64,000 nucleotides of DNA, taken from NCBI RefSeq assembly GCF_024652905.1, contig NZ_CP102428.1, positions 4,510,001 through 4,574,000 of the forward strand, read 5' to 3'. Below the pieces are notes generated by a model that was not told the DNA's origin, searched no databases, and worked only from the letters and a program-made list of their open reading frames with translations. Positions 38,458 through 52,012 of this stretch are shown here, one piece after another (the first letter of the stretch is position 1; each line of letters starts with the position of its first letter). This stretch comes from Pseudomonas oryzihabitans. Its GTDB lineage: Bacteria > Pseudomonadota > Gammaproteobacteria > Pseudomonadales > Pseudomonadaceae. The translations under genes were made by a program, and so were the position numbers.

Positions 38458-38997
38458 TCAGGCGCTGGCCTGCAGCGGTTGGTCGTGCGCTTCTTGCGGT
38501 TGTTCCAGGGCGAAGGGCTCCTGGGCGAAATAGAGGGCGGCGCTCTGGCGGGCGTGATCGCCGAATTCCTGTGGGTGGCGCATGACGATCCGTTCGAAGG
38601 CGCCCGGCTCCAGGCCGTCTTCATAGAAGCCGTTGTGGCACTGCAGGATGCCCGAGGCGCAGACGCTGCGCTCGACGGCGGCGATCAGGCCGCCGGCTCT
38701 GAGACTCTTGACGATGTTGTGCGGCAGCCGCTGGCGGCGTCTCAGACTGGCGGCGGTGTCGCTGAGGGTATCGAGGATCTCGGTCTCGGCCGGCGACAGC
38801 TTGCGTACGTCCAGCTTGGACTTCTGCACCAGGTAGCGACGGGAGAGCAGGCGGGCCTGGTCGTTGAGCGCCTTGAGCACCGTGCCGCTGAGTTCACCAC
38901 GGGTGAACAGACCGGTTTCCAGGGCGATCAGGTAGGACCAATCGTTGATGAGCGGAATCTTGCTGATGTCACGTTCCATGTGAATGCCTGCGTCCAT
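38458..38997 (-). CDS. Protein of unknown function, possibly regulatory
   Basis: The 179-residue protein is soluble and mostly helical, with ISKIPLINDWSYLIALETG near the N-terminus, a basic LLSRRYLVQKSKLDVRKLSP, and a paired-helix stretch SLRRRQRLPHNIVKSLRAGG. A second in-frame ATG is at 38979. Two cysteines occur in VCASGILQCHNGFY. I recognise no family. It is divergent from a flavoprotein gene, and the shared 214-base spacer holds two copies of a TTGAGG-CCTCAA palindrome. Confidence 0.65.
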   Translation of the reverse strand: MDAGIHMERDISKIPLINDWSYLIALETGLFTRGELSGTVLKALNDQARLLSRRYLVQKSKLDVRKLSPAETEILDTLSDTAASLRRRQRLPHNIVKSLRAGGLIAAVERSVCASGILQCHNGFYEDGLEPGAFERIVMRHPQEFGDHARQSAALYFAQEPFALEQPQEAHDQPLQASA

Positions 38998-39009
38998 ATA
39001 AGTTGGCTA

Positions 39010-39140
39010 ATTGAGGATATGAAGCCTCAATGGTTCCAGATCGCCAGTATAAGGTGACGAGTGGCATAGAATTTGACGGTCCTGACAAGAATTGTCGGTT
39101 TTTTGTCGAAGTGGGTCACGCCTTGAGGATGCAACCTCAA
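39010..39140. promoter_or_regulatory. Two TTGAGG/CCTCAA palindromes and a T-tailed hairpin in a divergent promoter region
   Basis: ATTGAGG at 39010-39016 pairs with CCTCAAT at 39025-39031, and TTGAGG at 39123-39128 pairs with CCTCAA at 39135-39140. Two similar sites 112 bases apart look like operators for one dimeric regulator. Between them, GACAA at 39084 pairs with TTGTC ending at 39096, followed by GG and a run of six T, which resembles a weak terminator or attenuator on the plus strand. Confidence 0.5.
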
Positions 39141-39211
39141 CGCTGCGCTTGGGGTCACTAGCTGGAGTCCTGGCGCGAGTCGGGTGACCCTCCGTAACCT
39201 CAGGTGATGAG

Positions 39212-40648
39212 ATGAGTGACCCTGTAGCCGCTTCGACCCCCGCCGATCTGCAGTGCGACGTCGCCGTGATCGGCGCCGGAACCGCGGGCCTCGCCGCCGA
39301 ACGCGCCGCCCGGCGCCAGGGCGCCAGCACCCTGTTGATCGATGACCGCTGGGCCGGTACCACCTGTGCCTCGGTGGGCTGCATGCCTTCCAAGTTGCTG
39401 ATCGTCGCCGGCGAGGCCCATCACGCCGTCCAGCGCGCCGGCCTCTTTGGCATCGAGGTGGGCAACGTGGGCGTCGATGGCGCAGCCGTCATGGCGCGGG
39501 TACGACGTGAGCGTGATCATTTCGTCGCCGCAACCAAACAAGGTTTTGAGAAATTACCCGAGGGTGTCGCCCAGCACGCCACCGCCCGCTTCGTGGCGCC
39601 GGATCGACTGCAGCTCAGTAATGGTAAGACTGTTAAGGCCCGTAGCGTGATCATCGCCACCGGCTCCTATCCCCTGGTCCCCGAGCCTTTCGATGCGCTC
39701 GGCGACCGGGCCCTGACCAACGAGACGCTCTTCGAGCTGCCCGATCTGCCACGTTCCCTGGCGGTGATCGGCACCGGTCCGGTGGGCCTGGAGCTAGCCC
39801 AGGCCATGGCCCGGCTCGGGGTGGCCGTCACCCTGTTCGGCCAGGACGACGGCCTGGGCGCGCTCAAGGACGCCGAGGTCAAGGCCGAGCTGCACCGGAT
39901 CCTGGCGCAGGACCTGACCCTGTACCTGAATGTCGAGGTGGATGCCCGCCGTGAGGGCGCGGGCGTGCGGCTGTCCTGGTCCGGTGCCGCGACCGGCGAG
40001 GGCGACTTCGAGTATGTGCTGGTGGCCGCTGGCCGTCCGCCGCGACTCAAGGGCCTGGGCCTGGAAACCACCGGCATCGAGCTGGACGACCATGGCACGC
40101 CGGTCTACGACCCCAAGACACTGCAGTGCGGGTCCTCGTCGATCTTCATCGCTGGCGATGCCGACCATGACCGGCCGATCCTCCATGAGGCCTCCGACGA
40201 GGGCGCCATCGCCGGGCACAATGCCGCCTGCTATCCCGGGGTACGGCCCACACCGAGATCGCCGCTGTTTTCGCTGATCTTCACCGATCCGCCGGTGGCC
40301 GTATTGGGCAGTCCGCCCGATGACGACAGCCTGATCGGCACCTCCTCCTACCATGACCAGGGCCGCGCCCGGGTCGAGGCGCGCAACCAGGGCATCGTCC
40401 GCTTCTATGCCGAGCCAGGCACCGGCAAGCTCACCGGCGCCGCCATGGTCGGGCCGGGCATGGACCATATCGGCCACCTGCTGGTGCTGGCGCTGATCCA
40501 TGGCGAGACCGCCAGTTCGCTGCTCGACATGCCCTTCTATCACCCCACCCTCGAAGAGGGCCTCAAGAGCGGCCTGCGCGAGATCTGCCAGGCGGCCCAC
40601 AGCAGCCTACGCGGCGATCGCGACCAGGGTTCGCCGTCCGGGGCTTGA
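39212..40648 (+). CDS. Dihydrolipoyl dehydrogenase-like pyridine nucleotide-disulfide oxidoreductase
   Basis: The 478-residue FAD protein has the dinucleotide motif VAVIGAGTAGLAAERAAR, the redox disulfide CASVGCMPSK and an NAD-binding LAVIGTGPVGLELAQAMA. FIAGDADHD is the second FAD motif, and the C-terminal FYHPTLEEG supplies the His-Glu active-site dyad. It is not beside 2-oxoacid dehydrogenase genes. It may therefore be a stand-alone Lpd, a soluble transhydrogenase-like protein or a mercuric-reductase-like enzyme. Confidence 0.85.
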   Translation: MSDPVAASTPADLQCDVAVIGAGTAGLAAERAARRQGASTLLIDDRWAGTTCASVGCMPSKLLIVAGEAHHAVQRAGLFGIEVGNVGVDGAAVMARVRRERDHFVAATKQGFEKLPEGVAQHATARFVAPDRLQLSNGKTVKARSVIIATGSYPLVPEPFDALGDRALTNETLFELPDLPRSLAVIGTGPVGLELAQAMARLGVAVTLFGQDDGLGALKDAEVKAELHRILAQDLTLYLNVEVDARREGAGVRLSWSGAATGEGDFEYVLVAAGRPPRLKGLGLETTGIELDDHGTPVYDPKTLQCGSSSIFIAGDADHDRPILHEASDEGAIAGHNAACYPGVRPTPRSPLFSLIFTDPPVAVLGSPPDDDSLIGTSSYHDQGRARVEARNQGIVRFYAEPGTGKLTGAAMVGPGMDHIGHLLVLALIHGETASSLLDMPFYHPTLEEGLKSGLREICQAAHSSLRGDRDQGSPSGA

Positions 40649-40658
40649 GGTGAGGGGT

Positions 40659-40738
40659 GTTGGGCTTCGACTATAGGGCCGTCTCAACCCAACCTACGGT
40701 GCACCCGTAGGTTGGCGCTGAGCGCAGCGAAGCCCAAC
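40659..40738. repeat. Paired REP element after the flavoprotein gene
   Basis: GTTGGGCTTCGA... and ...GCGAAGCCCAAC flank the inverted CAACCTACGG / CCGTAGGTTGG core. It lies between convergent genes next to a rho-independent terminator. Confidence 0.88.
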
Positions 40739-40764
40739 GCTACGTTCTACCCCGCTCGGCCACA

Positions 40765-40799
40765 CAAAAAAGCCCCGCCGGGATCACCCGCGGGGCTTT
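40765..40799. terminator. Bidirectional rho-independent terminator
   Basis: AGCCCCGC at 40771-40778 pairs with GCGGGGCT at 40790-40797, with an A-tract before and TTTC after. It serves the chemoreceptor gene on the minus strand (U-tract from the A-run) and probably the flavoprotein gene on the plus strand. Confidence 0.9.
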
Positions 40800-40817
40800 C
40801 GCTCGCTCAACCAGCCA

Positions 40818-42761
40818 TCAGGCCTTGAAGCGTCTCACCAGTCCATCCAGCTCACCCGACAGCTGCGACAGGCGCGAGGAGTCGCGGGTGGTGGACTGGG
40901 CCAGGCCTTCCACCTGCTGGGCGTCGTCCTGGATCTGGGCGATGTGGCGGTTGATGTCCTCGGCCACCTGGTGCTGCTCCTCAGCTGCCGCGGCGATCTG
41001 CAGCGCCTGGTCGCGGATCTCGTCCACCGACTGGCGGATGCCTTCGAAACTGCCACGCGCCTCGCTGATGGAGGCCACGCTGGTCTGCGACAGCTCCAGG
41101 CTGGTCTCGATCTGGCGGGTGACCTCCTGGGTCTTGCGCGCCAGGTTGCCGAGCAGGCCGTCGATCTCGCCGGTGGAATCGGCGGTGCGCTTGGCCAGGG
41201 CGCGGACCTCGTCGGCCACCACCGCGAAGCCACGACCTTGTTCACCGGCACGGGCCGCTTCGATGGCGGCGTTGAGCGCCAGCAGGTTGGTCTGTTCGGC
41301 GATGCCGCGGATGGTGTCGAGGATGGTGTTGATGTTGTGACTGTCCTGCTCCAGCACCGCCATGGCCTGGGCCGACTCGGCCAGGCTGCCGCTGAGGCGG
41401 TTGACGTTGCCGGTGGCCTTCTCGATCTGGCCGTAGCCTTCCTGCACCCGGTGGTGACCGGCGTCGGCGGAGGCCGCGGCGTGGCTGCAGGAACGCGCCA
41501 CTTCGTTGGAGGTGGCGACCATCTCGTTGAAGGCGGTGGAGACCATTTCCACGGCTTCGCGCTGGCGCCCAGCCACCTCGTTCATGCTGGCGGCGGCCTG
41601 GGTGGTGGTCTGCGACGCCTGCTGCAGGTCGGTGGAGGCCTGGCCGATACGCTGCACCAACTGGCGGATGCTGGCGAGGAACTGGTTGAACCAGCCGGCC
41701 AGGGCGGCGGTTTCATCCTTGCCCTGGACGTTGAGGCTCTTGGTCAGATCGCCTTCGCCCTGGGCGATGGATTCGAGGCCCGCGGAGACGCCGCGAATCG
41801 GTCGCACGATCATGCCGGCAAAGGCCGCACCGAGCACGGCGAACAACAGCGCCAGCACGGCGGTGATGCCGGCGATCTGCCAGGTCAGGGCGGTGGCCTT
41901 GCCCATCACCTCGTTGCGCTCGATCAGGCCGATGAATTTCCAGCCCAGATCCTTGGCGGGGTAGACGTTGACCATGTAGTCGGTGCCGTTGAGCGTGACC
42001 TCACCCAGGCCGCTCTGGATGCCGCTGAGGGCCTGGTAGGCGTCGCCCAGTTCCTTGAGCTGCTTGAAGTTGTGCTTGGGATCGCGGGGGTCCACCAGCA
42101 CGTTGCCGTTGTCTTCCACCAGCAGCAGATAGCCGCTCTGGCCCAGGGTGATGCTCTTGACCAGGTCGGTGAGCTGCTTGAGCGAGATGTCCAGGCCCAC
42201 CACGCCGCGGACCTTGCCGTTGGCGTCTTCCATGGTTCGGACAATGCCCATCAGGGCGACATCGTCTTGGGCCCAGTAGTAGGCCGGGGTGCGCACCACC
42301 TTGCCCGGATTGGCGATGGCCGCCTGGTACCAGGGCCGCACGCGCGGGTCGTAGTTGGCCAGCTTGGCGTCGTCCGGCCAGCTGATGTAGCCGCCATCGG
42401 CCAGGCCCACCGACAGGTAGGCAGTGGTGGGATGGGTCTTGGCGAAGCGGGTGAAATAGCTCAGCGCCTGCTGGCCGGCTTCTGGCTGCGGGATCTGGGC
42501 GGCATCGGCGCCGCTGTAGTTCTTCAGCCCTTCCAGCGCCAGGATGTTCGGCTCCTTGGCCAGGAAGTCGACGTTCTGCTGGATGCCGGAGAAGAACTGC
42601 TGGATGTTGCGATCAATCTGGCGGATTTCGCGCCCGCTGCCGTCGAGGAAGTCCCCGGTAGCCTGGCTGCGGACGTTCATGATGACCACGCCCGCCACCA
42701 GGATCACCGGGAGGCAGGCGGTTACCGCGAAAAGCGATGTGAGTTTTTGTTTGATGTTCAT
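40818..42761 (-). CDS. Methyl-accepting chemotaxis protein with double-CACHE sensor
   Basis: The 647-residue chemoreceptor has TM1 (about 8-30), a periplasmic dCACHE domain (about 35-290), TM2 (about 296-317), HAMP, and a signalling domain with tip [20 protein letters not shown] near 483. The membrane-distal pocket reads [13 protein letters not shown], with YYWAQDD further on and VVGLDIS after. The R-x-WY and downstream Asp resemble the amino-acid-binding dCACHE motif. Amino acid or amine sensing is therefore a reasonable guess. The C-terminus lacks a CheR-docking pentapeptide. Confidence 0.92.
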   Translation of the reverse strand: MNIKQKLTSLFAVTACLPVILVAGVVIMNVRSQATGDFLDGSGREIRQIDRNIQQFFSGIQQNVDFLAKEPNILALEGLKNYSGADAAQIPQPEAGQQALSYFTRFAKTHPTTAYLSVGLADGGYISWPDDAKLANYDPRVRPWYQAAIANPGKVVRTPAYYWAQDDVALMGIVRTMEDANGKVRGVVGLDISLKQLTDLVKSITLGQSGYLLLVEDNGNVLVDPRDPKHNFKQLKELGDAYQALSGIQSGLGEVTLNGTDYMVNVYPAKDLGWKFIGLIERNEVMGKATALTWQIAGITAVLALLFAVLGAAFAGMIVRPIRGVSAGLESIAQGEGDLTKSLNVQGKDETAALAGWFNQFLASIRQLVQRIGQASTDLQQASQTTTQAAASMNEVAGRQREAVEMVSTAFNEMVATSNEVARSCSHAAASADAGHHRVQEGYGQIEKATGNVNRLSGSLAESAQAMAVLEQDSHNINTILDTIRGIAEQTNLLALNAAIEAARAGEQGRGFAVVADEVRALAKRTADSTGEIDGLLGNLARKTQEVTRQIETSLELSQTSVASISEARGSFEGIRQSVDEIRDQALQIAAAAEEQHQVAEDINRHIAQIQDDAQQVEGLAQSTTRDSSRLSQLSGELDGLVRRFKA

Positions 42762-42915
42762 CGAAAGCCCCGGTCGCGCCCTGGCGCGAAGAGTGACGGC
42801 AGCATGCCTTCACTCTGCATCGGCCTGGATAATTCCGACTTGATACGGCAAGAAAAATTATTCCATTTGGTCCGCAGCAAGTCGGAAAATCGTCGATCGG
42901 TCAGCTAACGACTCG

Positions 42916-44334
42916 CTATAACTCTTTCTTCAGATGGCGTTCGATTTCTTCCAGCGACTTGCCCCGAGTCTCCGGCAAGCAGAAATAGACGAACAGAAGT
43001 GACCCCACATTGATGGCGGCGAAAACATAGAAGGTGTAGTTGCCGATGGCTTCCAGAGCCACCGGAAAGCTGAAAGCCACGGTGGCGTTGCACAGCCACT
43101 GCACGGCCACCGCCACCCCGGTCAGCAGACCACGGACCTGGTTGGGAAACAGCTCCGACATCAACAGCCAGTACACCGGCGCGATGCACATCTGCATGAA
43201 CAGCAGGAACACCAGGATGCAGGCCAGCGCCAGGTAGCTCTGGGTGAGGTTCTGCGGCAGCCACAGCAGCACGCTGCCCAGCGCCAGTTGCGCCAGCACC
43301 ACGATCACCAGGCCGACCAGCAGCAGGGTGCGGCGCCCGGCGCGGCCGATGGCCCAGATGCCGAGCAGGGTGGCGATCACCGAGACCACGCCATTGCCGA
43401 TGGTGGCGGTCAAGGCCGCGCTGGTGCCCATGCCGGTGCTCTTGAGGATGATCGGGGTGTAGTACATGAAGGCGTTGACCCCGGTGAACTGGGCGACGAA
43501 GCCCAGGCCGATGCCCAGCAGCAGCAACTTGACCACCCAACCCTGGCTCAGCAGTTCGCGCAAGGGCGGCCGATGCTTGGCCTGCTCCTCGCTCTCGCGC
43601 ATCTCCTTGACCTCGCGCGCTACCTCCTCAGGGGTGTCGCGCAGGCGTTCCAGCACGGCTTCGGCTTCTTCGATCCGGCCCTTGGCCGCCAGCCAGCGCG
43701 GCGAGGTGGGCAGCAGGAAGGTGCCGGCGAACAGCAGGATGCCCGGCACCATGGCGATGGCCAGCATATAGCGCCAGATGCCGTTCTCGTGCACCAGCCA
43801 GGCGAGCAGGGCGCTGAGCACATAGGCCAGCAGCTGGCCGCTGACGATCATCAGCTCGTTGCGACTCACCAGGCGACCGCGGCGCTTGGGCCCGGCGATC
43901 TCGGCGATGAACACCGGCACCGTGGCCGAACCGCCGCCCACCGCCAGGCCGAGCACGAAGCGCGCGGCCACCATCAGCTCCACCGAGGGCGCTACCGCGG
44001 TGCCCAGGGCACCGACGACGAAGAGGATCGACAGCAGGCGCAGGGTGGTGCGCCGGCCATAGCGGTCGGCCAGATAGCCCGCCGCCAGCGAGCCGAAGGC
44101 CGCGCCGACGATCAAGGCGGCGGTGACCAGGCCTTCGGTGTAGGCGTTGAGGCCCAGGCCGCCCTGGTCGGCGGGCAGGGTCATGAAGGGCAGGGCGCCG
44201 GCGATGATGCCGGTGTCGTAACCAAAGGCCAGGGCGCCCATGGTGGCGACCAGGACGGTGATAAAGATCAGTCGCCGGGCGGAGGCCTTCTGATCAGGGT
44301 CAGCGGCGGGAGCGGTGGAGCGGGAGGAAGACAT
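42916..44334 (-). CDS. MFS sugar porter family transporter
   Basis: The 472-residue protein has 12 hydrophobic segments and the sugar-porter signatures: GYDTGIIAGALPFM in TM1, GYLADRYGRRTTLR between TM2 and TM3, and the C-terminal PETRGKSLEEIE. It probably imports a monosaccharide or polyol with protons. ATG at 44334 is chosen because the upstream frame adds a non-conserved basic tail. The nearest other gene is the large kinase, transcribed in the same direction upstream. Confidence 0.9.
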   Translation of the reverse strand: MSSSRSTAPAADPDQKASARRLIFITVLVATMGALAFGYDTGIIAGALPFMTLPADQGGLGLNAYTEGLVTAALIVGAAFGSLAAGYLADRYGRRTTLRLLSILFVVGALGTAVAPSVELMVAARFVLGLAVGGGSATVPVFIAEIAGPKRRGRLVSRNELMIVSGQLLAYVLSALLAWLVHENGIWRYMLAIAMVPGILLFAGTFLLPTSPRWLAAKGRIEEAEAVLERLRDTPEEVAREVKEMRESEEQAKHRPPLRELLSQGWVVKLLLLGIGLGFVAQFTGVNAFMYYTPIILKSTGMGTSAALTATIGNGVVSVIATLLGIWAIGRAGRRTLLLVGLVIVVLAQLALGSVLLWLPQNLTQSYLALACILVFLLFMQMCIAPVYWLLMSELFPNQVRGLLTGVAVAVQWLCNATVAFSFPVALEAIGNYTFYVFAAINVGSLLFVYFCLPETRGKSLEEIERHLKKEL

Positions 44335-44479
44335 AGGGAGCGCGGGTATCCTGAAAACCTGAGGGGTAAGCGAGGTCGCACCGCCCCCGCGCCGCTGGCG
44401 ACAGAGGGCGGTCGGTCCGACCTGGCTGGATAGGACAGGCGCCAGCCCCAGGATTTCCCGCCCAGGGCGCAAACCCTGG

Positions 44480-48307
<3,828 letters not shown>

Positions 48308-48549
48308 GAGAGCTCCTGCGGGGCGAGGAAAGAGGGGCCTGGGACGTACCGCCGTCGGTAGCGACAGCGACAAGCAGGAGGGGCCGCCGCAACGGGCAGC
48401 GAGCGGCCTTCTCGTGGGCGATGACGCCGCGACACGGACCCGATCTAAGCGTGTTGATTGCTCAGACTATTACAAGCGGACCGGCTTGGCGAATGACGCA
48501 GGTGGGAAAGCGCCGGCCCACACCGGGACGCCGCCGGTCGAAGGGCGCG

Positions 48550-49443
48550 TCAACTGCCCAGCCGCTCCACCAGGAAATCCACGAACACCCGCACCCGCGC
48601 CGGCATGGTGGCGCCGCCGACGAAGACCGCGTGGATCGGCTCCAGATCGCCCGGATTCCAGGCCTCCAGCAGCGGCACCAGGGCGCCGCTGCGCAGGTCG
48701 TCGGCCACGCTGAATTCCCCGATGCGGGCGATGCCGGCGCCTTCCCGGGCCAGCAGCGCCAGGGCCTCACCGCTGTTGCACTCGATGTTGCCGCTGATCT
48801 TCAGGGCGAAGGCCTGGCCGTCGCGGACGAAGGGCCAGTCGGGCAGGGCGCGGCGAAAGTTGAATCTCAGGCAGTTGTGGTCGAGCAGGTCCTCCGGCAC
48901 CTGAGGCGTGCCGTGGCGGGCGAGGTAGGCGGGCGAGGCCACCACCACCTGCCCGGTGACGCCGATGGGGCGGGCGCTCAGGGGGCTGTCGGCCAGTTGG
49001 CCGAAGCGGATCGCCACGTCGGCCTGGCCGGCGAGGATGTCCACCACCTCGTCACCCAGTGCCAGGTCCACCACGATTTCCGGATAGCGCGCGCTGAAGG
49101 CCGCCACCAGCGGCACCAGGGTCAGGCGACCATGGCCGAGGGCGGCGCTGACCCGCAGCCGACCGCGGGGCACGCCCTGGTCGGCGATGGCCTCTTCCAC
49201 CTCGGCCAGGTCCGCCAGGATGCGTCGCGCCGCGCGCAGATAGGCCTCGCCCTCGGCGGTCAGGGTGATGGCCCGGGTGGTGCGCAGCAGCAGCCGCGTA
49301 CCCAGGCGCTGCTCGGTGCGGGCGATGGAGCGACTCACCGCCGAAGGTGTCAGGCGCAGGGCTCTGGCCGCTGCCGAGAGGCTGCCAGCCTCGACCACCT
49401 GGGCGAACACCGCCATCTCTCCCGAGCGACCAGTCAGATCCAC
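48550..49443 (-). CDS. LysR-family transcriptional regulator
   Basis: The 297-residue protein has an N-terminal winged helix (VFAQVVEAGSLSAAARALR, then TPSAVSRSIARTEQRLGTRL) and a C-terminal effector-binding domain. GTG at 49443 has GGAG six bases upstream and gives the usual LysR start; the frame is open to a TTG at 49473. It is divergent from an MFS gene with 96 bases between, the classical arrangement for a LysR regulator and its target. Confidence 0.9.
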   Translation of the reverse strand: MDLTGRSGEMAVFAQVVEAGSLSAAARALRLTPSAVSRSIARTEQRLGTRLLLRTTRAITLTAEGEAYLRAARRILADLAEVEEAIADQGVPRGRLRVSAALGHGRLTLVPLVAAFSARYPEIVVDLALGDEVVDILAGQADVAIRFGQLADSPLSARPIGVTGQVVVASPAYLARHGTPQVPEDLLDHNCLRFNFRRALPDWPFVRDGQAFALKISGNIECNSGEALALLAREGAGIARIGEFSVADDLRSGALVPLLEAWNPGDLEPIHAVFVGGATMPARVRVFVDFLVERLGS

Positions 49444-49539
49444 TTGTGACTCCAGAGCAAAGGTGCATGCCAAAACCGCCGTCTACCGGCGTTCGGGCGA
49501 GGAGCTTAGCATTCACCGCATAGATAAGGAGCCTTTCCC

Positions 49540-50709
49540 ATGCGTATCAATCCACCCCTGCTGGCCCTGGCCACCGGCGCCTTCGGCATCGGTGTCACCG
49601 AATTCGCGCCCATGGGCATGTTGCCCGGCATCGCTGCCGATCTTGGCGTCTCCATCCCGGCGGCGGGCCTCCTGATCAGCGCCTATGCCCTGGGCGTGCT
49701 GATCGGCGCGCCGCTGATGACCCTGACCACCGGGCGCATCCCGCGTCGCCAGCTGCTGATCGGCCTGATGGCCATCTTCACCCTGGGCAACCTGATGTCG
49801 GCGCTGGCCACCGACTACACCAGCCTGCTGATCGCCCGGGTGGTGACCTCGCTTAACCATGGCGCCTTCTTTGGCGTCGGTGCCCTGGTGGCGGCCAGCG
49901 TGGTCGCCCCGGATCGGCGCGCCGGGGCGGTTGCCGCCATGTTCATGGGCCTGACCCTGGCCACCATCGGCGGCGTGCCCCTGGCCACCTGGTTCGGTGA
50001 ATTGCTTGGCTGGCGCCAGGCCTTCTGGGGCATCGCCGGTCTCGGCCTGCTGACCATGGCCGCGCTCTGGTTCGCCCTGCCCAATGTGGCCCTGCCACCG
50101 AGCGACGGGGTGCTGGCCGAGATCCGCGTGCTGGGTCGTCCGCCGGTACTGGCCGCCCTCGGGCTGACCGTGGTCGGCTCGGGCGCCATGTTCACCGTCT
50201 TCACCTATATCGCGCCCATCCTCGCCCGTGAGACGCATGGCTCCACGGCCTTCATCACCGCCATGCTGGTGCTGTTCGGCGTCGGCCTGACCCTGGGCAA
50301 TCTCTGGGGCGGCAAGGCCGCGGACAAATCCATCGACCGTACTCTGATCGCCTCCCTGGGCGTGCTCATCCTGGTGCTGCTGGCCTTCAGCGTGCTGATG
50401 CGCTGGCCGCTGGCGGCTGCCGTAGCCATCCTCGTCTGGGGCATCGCCAGCTTCGCCCTGGTGCCGCCGCTGCAGATGCGCGTGATGGAAGCCGCCAAGG
50501 ACGCCCCCAACCTGGCCTCGGCGGTCAACATCGGCGCCTTCAACCTGGGCAATGCCCTTGGCGCGGCCCTGGGCGGCGCGGTGATCGACGCCGGTCTCGG
50601 CTATCCGGCCATCTCTCTGGCCGGCGCCGGCATGGCCGCCCTGGGTCTGGCGATGGCCCTAGTCCTGGCCTGGCGCGGTCGGGCGACCGGTGCGGCGGTG
50701 GCCGGGTAG
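49540..50709 (+). CDS. MFS transporter, DHA1-like (AraJ/efflux type)
   Basis: The 389-residue protein has 12 hydrophobic segments. The N-terminus GAFGIGVTEFAPMGMLPGIA and the motif LTTGRIPRRQLL are typical of the AraJ/chloramphenicol-efflux group. An AAGGAG ribosome site precedes the ATG. The divergent LysR gene probably controls it. The exported compound is unknown. Confidence 0.88.
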   Translation: MRINPPLLALATGAFGIGVTEFAPMGMLPGIAADLGVSIPAAGLLISAYALGVLIGAPLMTLTTGRIPRRQLLIGLMAIFTLGNLMSALATDYTSLLIARVVTSLNHGAFFGVGALVAASVVAPDRRAGAVAAMFMGLTLATIGGVPLATWFGELLGWRQAFWGIAGLGLLTMAALWFALPNVALPPSDGVLAEIRVLGRPPVLAALGLTVVGSGAMFTVFTYIAPILARETHGSTAFITAMLVLFGVGLTLGNLWGGKAADKSIDRTLIASLGVLILVLLAFSVLMRWPLAAAVAILVWGIASFALVPPLQMRVMEAAKDAPNLASAVNIGAFNLGNALGAALGGAVIDAGLGYPAISLAGAGMAALGLAMALVLAWRGRATGAAVAG

Positions 50710-50725
50710 CCACGAGCAGCCGGCA

Positions 50726-51286
50726 CTATTCGGCGAAGGGCAGGGGCGCGTCGCCGCTCCGATCCACCGCGAAGGCGTTGAGGGTCATGGCCACCAGGCT
50801 GTAGTAGCCATAGACGCCGATCAGCTCGACCATCCCGGCTTCGCCGAACAGCGCCACGCCCTGGCGATAGAGCTCCTCGGGAACCCGCCGGGTGTCGTAG
50901 AGCGTGACGCCAATGGCATGCACGCAAGCCTCCTCGGGCGTCGCGAAGACCGGCACGCGGCCTTGCCTGAGTGCCTCTATCACTTGCTCAGGGAGACCCG
51001 CCTGACGGGCGATGGGGGCATGGATCTGCCATTCGGCCTGGGAGCGCCACCAGGCCGCGGTGGTGAGGATCGCCAGTTCGGTGAGGCGCAATTCCAGTCG
51101 CGTGCCGTAGCGGCAGAACGCACCCAGGCGCTGAGCATGATCGGCCAGCGCCGGACTGTGGATCCAGGCCAGGAAGGGCCCGTCGAGATTGCCCCGTGGA
51201 CCGCTCTGGATCTCGGCCAGCACGCGCTGCTGTTCTGCCGTCGTGTTCTGTTCGGACAGGGGCGTCAGCCGCGATGAGAGGGGCAT
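50726..51286 (-). CDS. Carboxymuconolactone decarboxylase family protein
   Basis: The 186-residue AhpD/CMD-fold protein includes RLELRLTELAILTTAAWW and the conserved EEACVHAIG helix, followed by LIGVYGYYSLVAMTLNAF. The CxxC pair of peroxidase-type AhpD is absent, so it is closer to decarboxylase-like members. The third in-frame ATG, at 51286, is preferred because GAGG lies about nine bases upstream. No aromatic-degradation genes are nearby, so the substrate is open. Confidence 0.8.
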   Translation of the reverse strand: MPLSSRLTPLSEQNTTAEQQRVLAEIQSGPRGNLDGPFLAWIHSPALADHAQRLGAFCRYGTRLELRLTELAILTTAAWWRSQAEWQIHAPIARQAGLPEQVIEALRQGRVPVFATPEEACVHAIGVTLYDTRRVPEELYRQGVALFGEAGMVELIGVYGYYSLVAMTLNAFAVDRSGDAPLPFAE

Positions 51287-51451
51287 GATGGTCATCCTCG
51301 ACAGGTAGGGCACTCATCCAATACCACCTCAGGTCTCCAGGGCAAGGTCTCGCTATCGCGCTCAGGCCGCGTGCCAGAGGTCGCAATCAGGCTGGCGGCA
51401 TTCCCCTGGCTCTGGTCACAATCGGGCTTGACGTTACAGAGGAATCAGCCG

Positions 51452-51952
51452 ATGACGCAGAGTTACACCACCTTCTACCTGGAGATGACCGCGCCGACCG
51501 AATTGCGCGAGAAACCGCCACGGCCTGACCTGCAGATCGTCGAGTGCGAGGTGCCGCAACCCGAACTCAATCGCTTCCTCTATGCCCTGGTCGGCCAGGC
51601 GTGGGATTGGAGCGATCTCGACAGCTGGAGCGACGCCCAATGGCGCGAACTGGTGGAGCAGGAAGGCCACCGCACCTGGGTCGCCTATCACCGCGGCGCC
51701 ATCGCCGGTTACTACGAGTTGTACCGCCCCGATGGCCGCAATGCCGAGATCCGCTACTTCGGTCTGGCCGGTGCCTTCATGGGCCTGGGTTTCGGTGGAC
51801 CGCTGCTGAGCCATGCCCTGCGTTCCGCCTGGGACTGGCCTGGCACCGAGCGCGTCTGGGTGCATACCTGCACCCTCGATCACCCGGCCGCCCTGGCCAA
51901 CTACCAGGCGCGTGGGCTGCGGCTCTACCGGCAGGAAGACACGGCGCTCTGA
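51452..51952 (+). CDS. GNAT-family N-acetyltransferase
   Basis: The 166-residue protein has the GNAT core: a beta-rich middle (AYHRGAIAGYYELY), an acetyl-CoA loop-like stretch (FMGLGFGGPLLSHAL) and a C-terminal motif HPAALANYQARGLRLYRQE. AGAGG lies at suitable distance before the ATG at 51452. The acceptor is not predictable. It is convergent with a short-chain dehydrogenase gene. Confidence 0.85.
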   Translation: MTQSYTTFYLEMTAPTELREKPPRPDLQIVECEVPQPELNRFLYALVGQAWDWSDLDSWSDAQWRELVEQEGHRTWVAYHRGAIAGYYELYRPDGRNAEIRYFGLAGAFMGLGFGGPLLSHALRSAWDWPGTERVWVHTCTLDHPAALANYQARGLRLYRQEDTAL

Positions 51953-52012
51953 GACACCGGCATAGCCGCTCGCCCGCCGAATGCCAGACCGCGGTCTTTG
52001 CCTACTCAACGG

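Noticed and set aside
40944-42908. 654-codon frame antisense to the dCACHE chemoreceptor
   Set aside because: Gly/His/Asp-rich composition of a shadow frame; the chemoreceptor is clear on the opposite strand.
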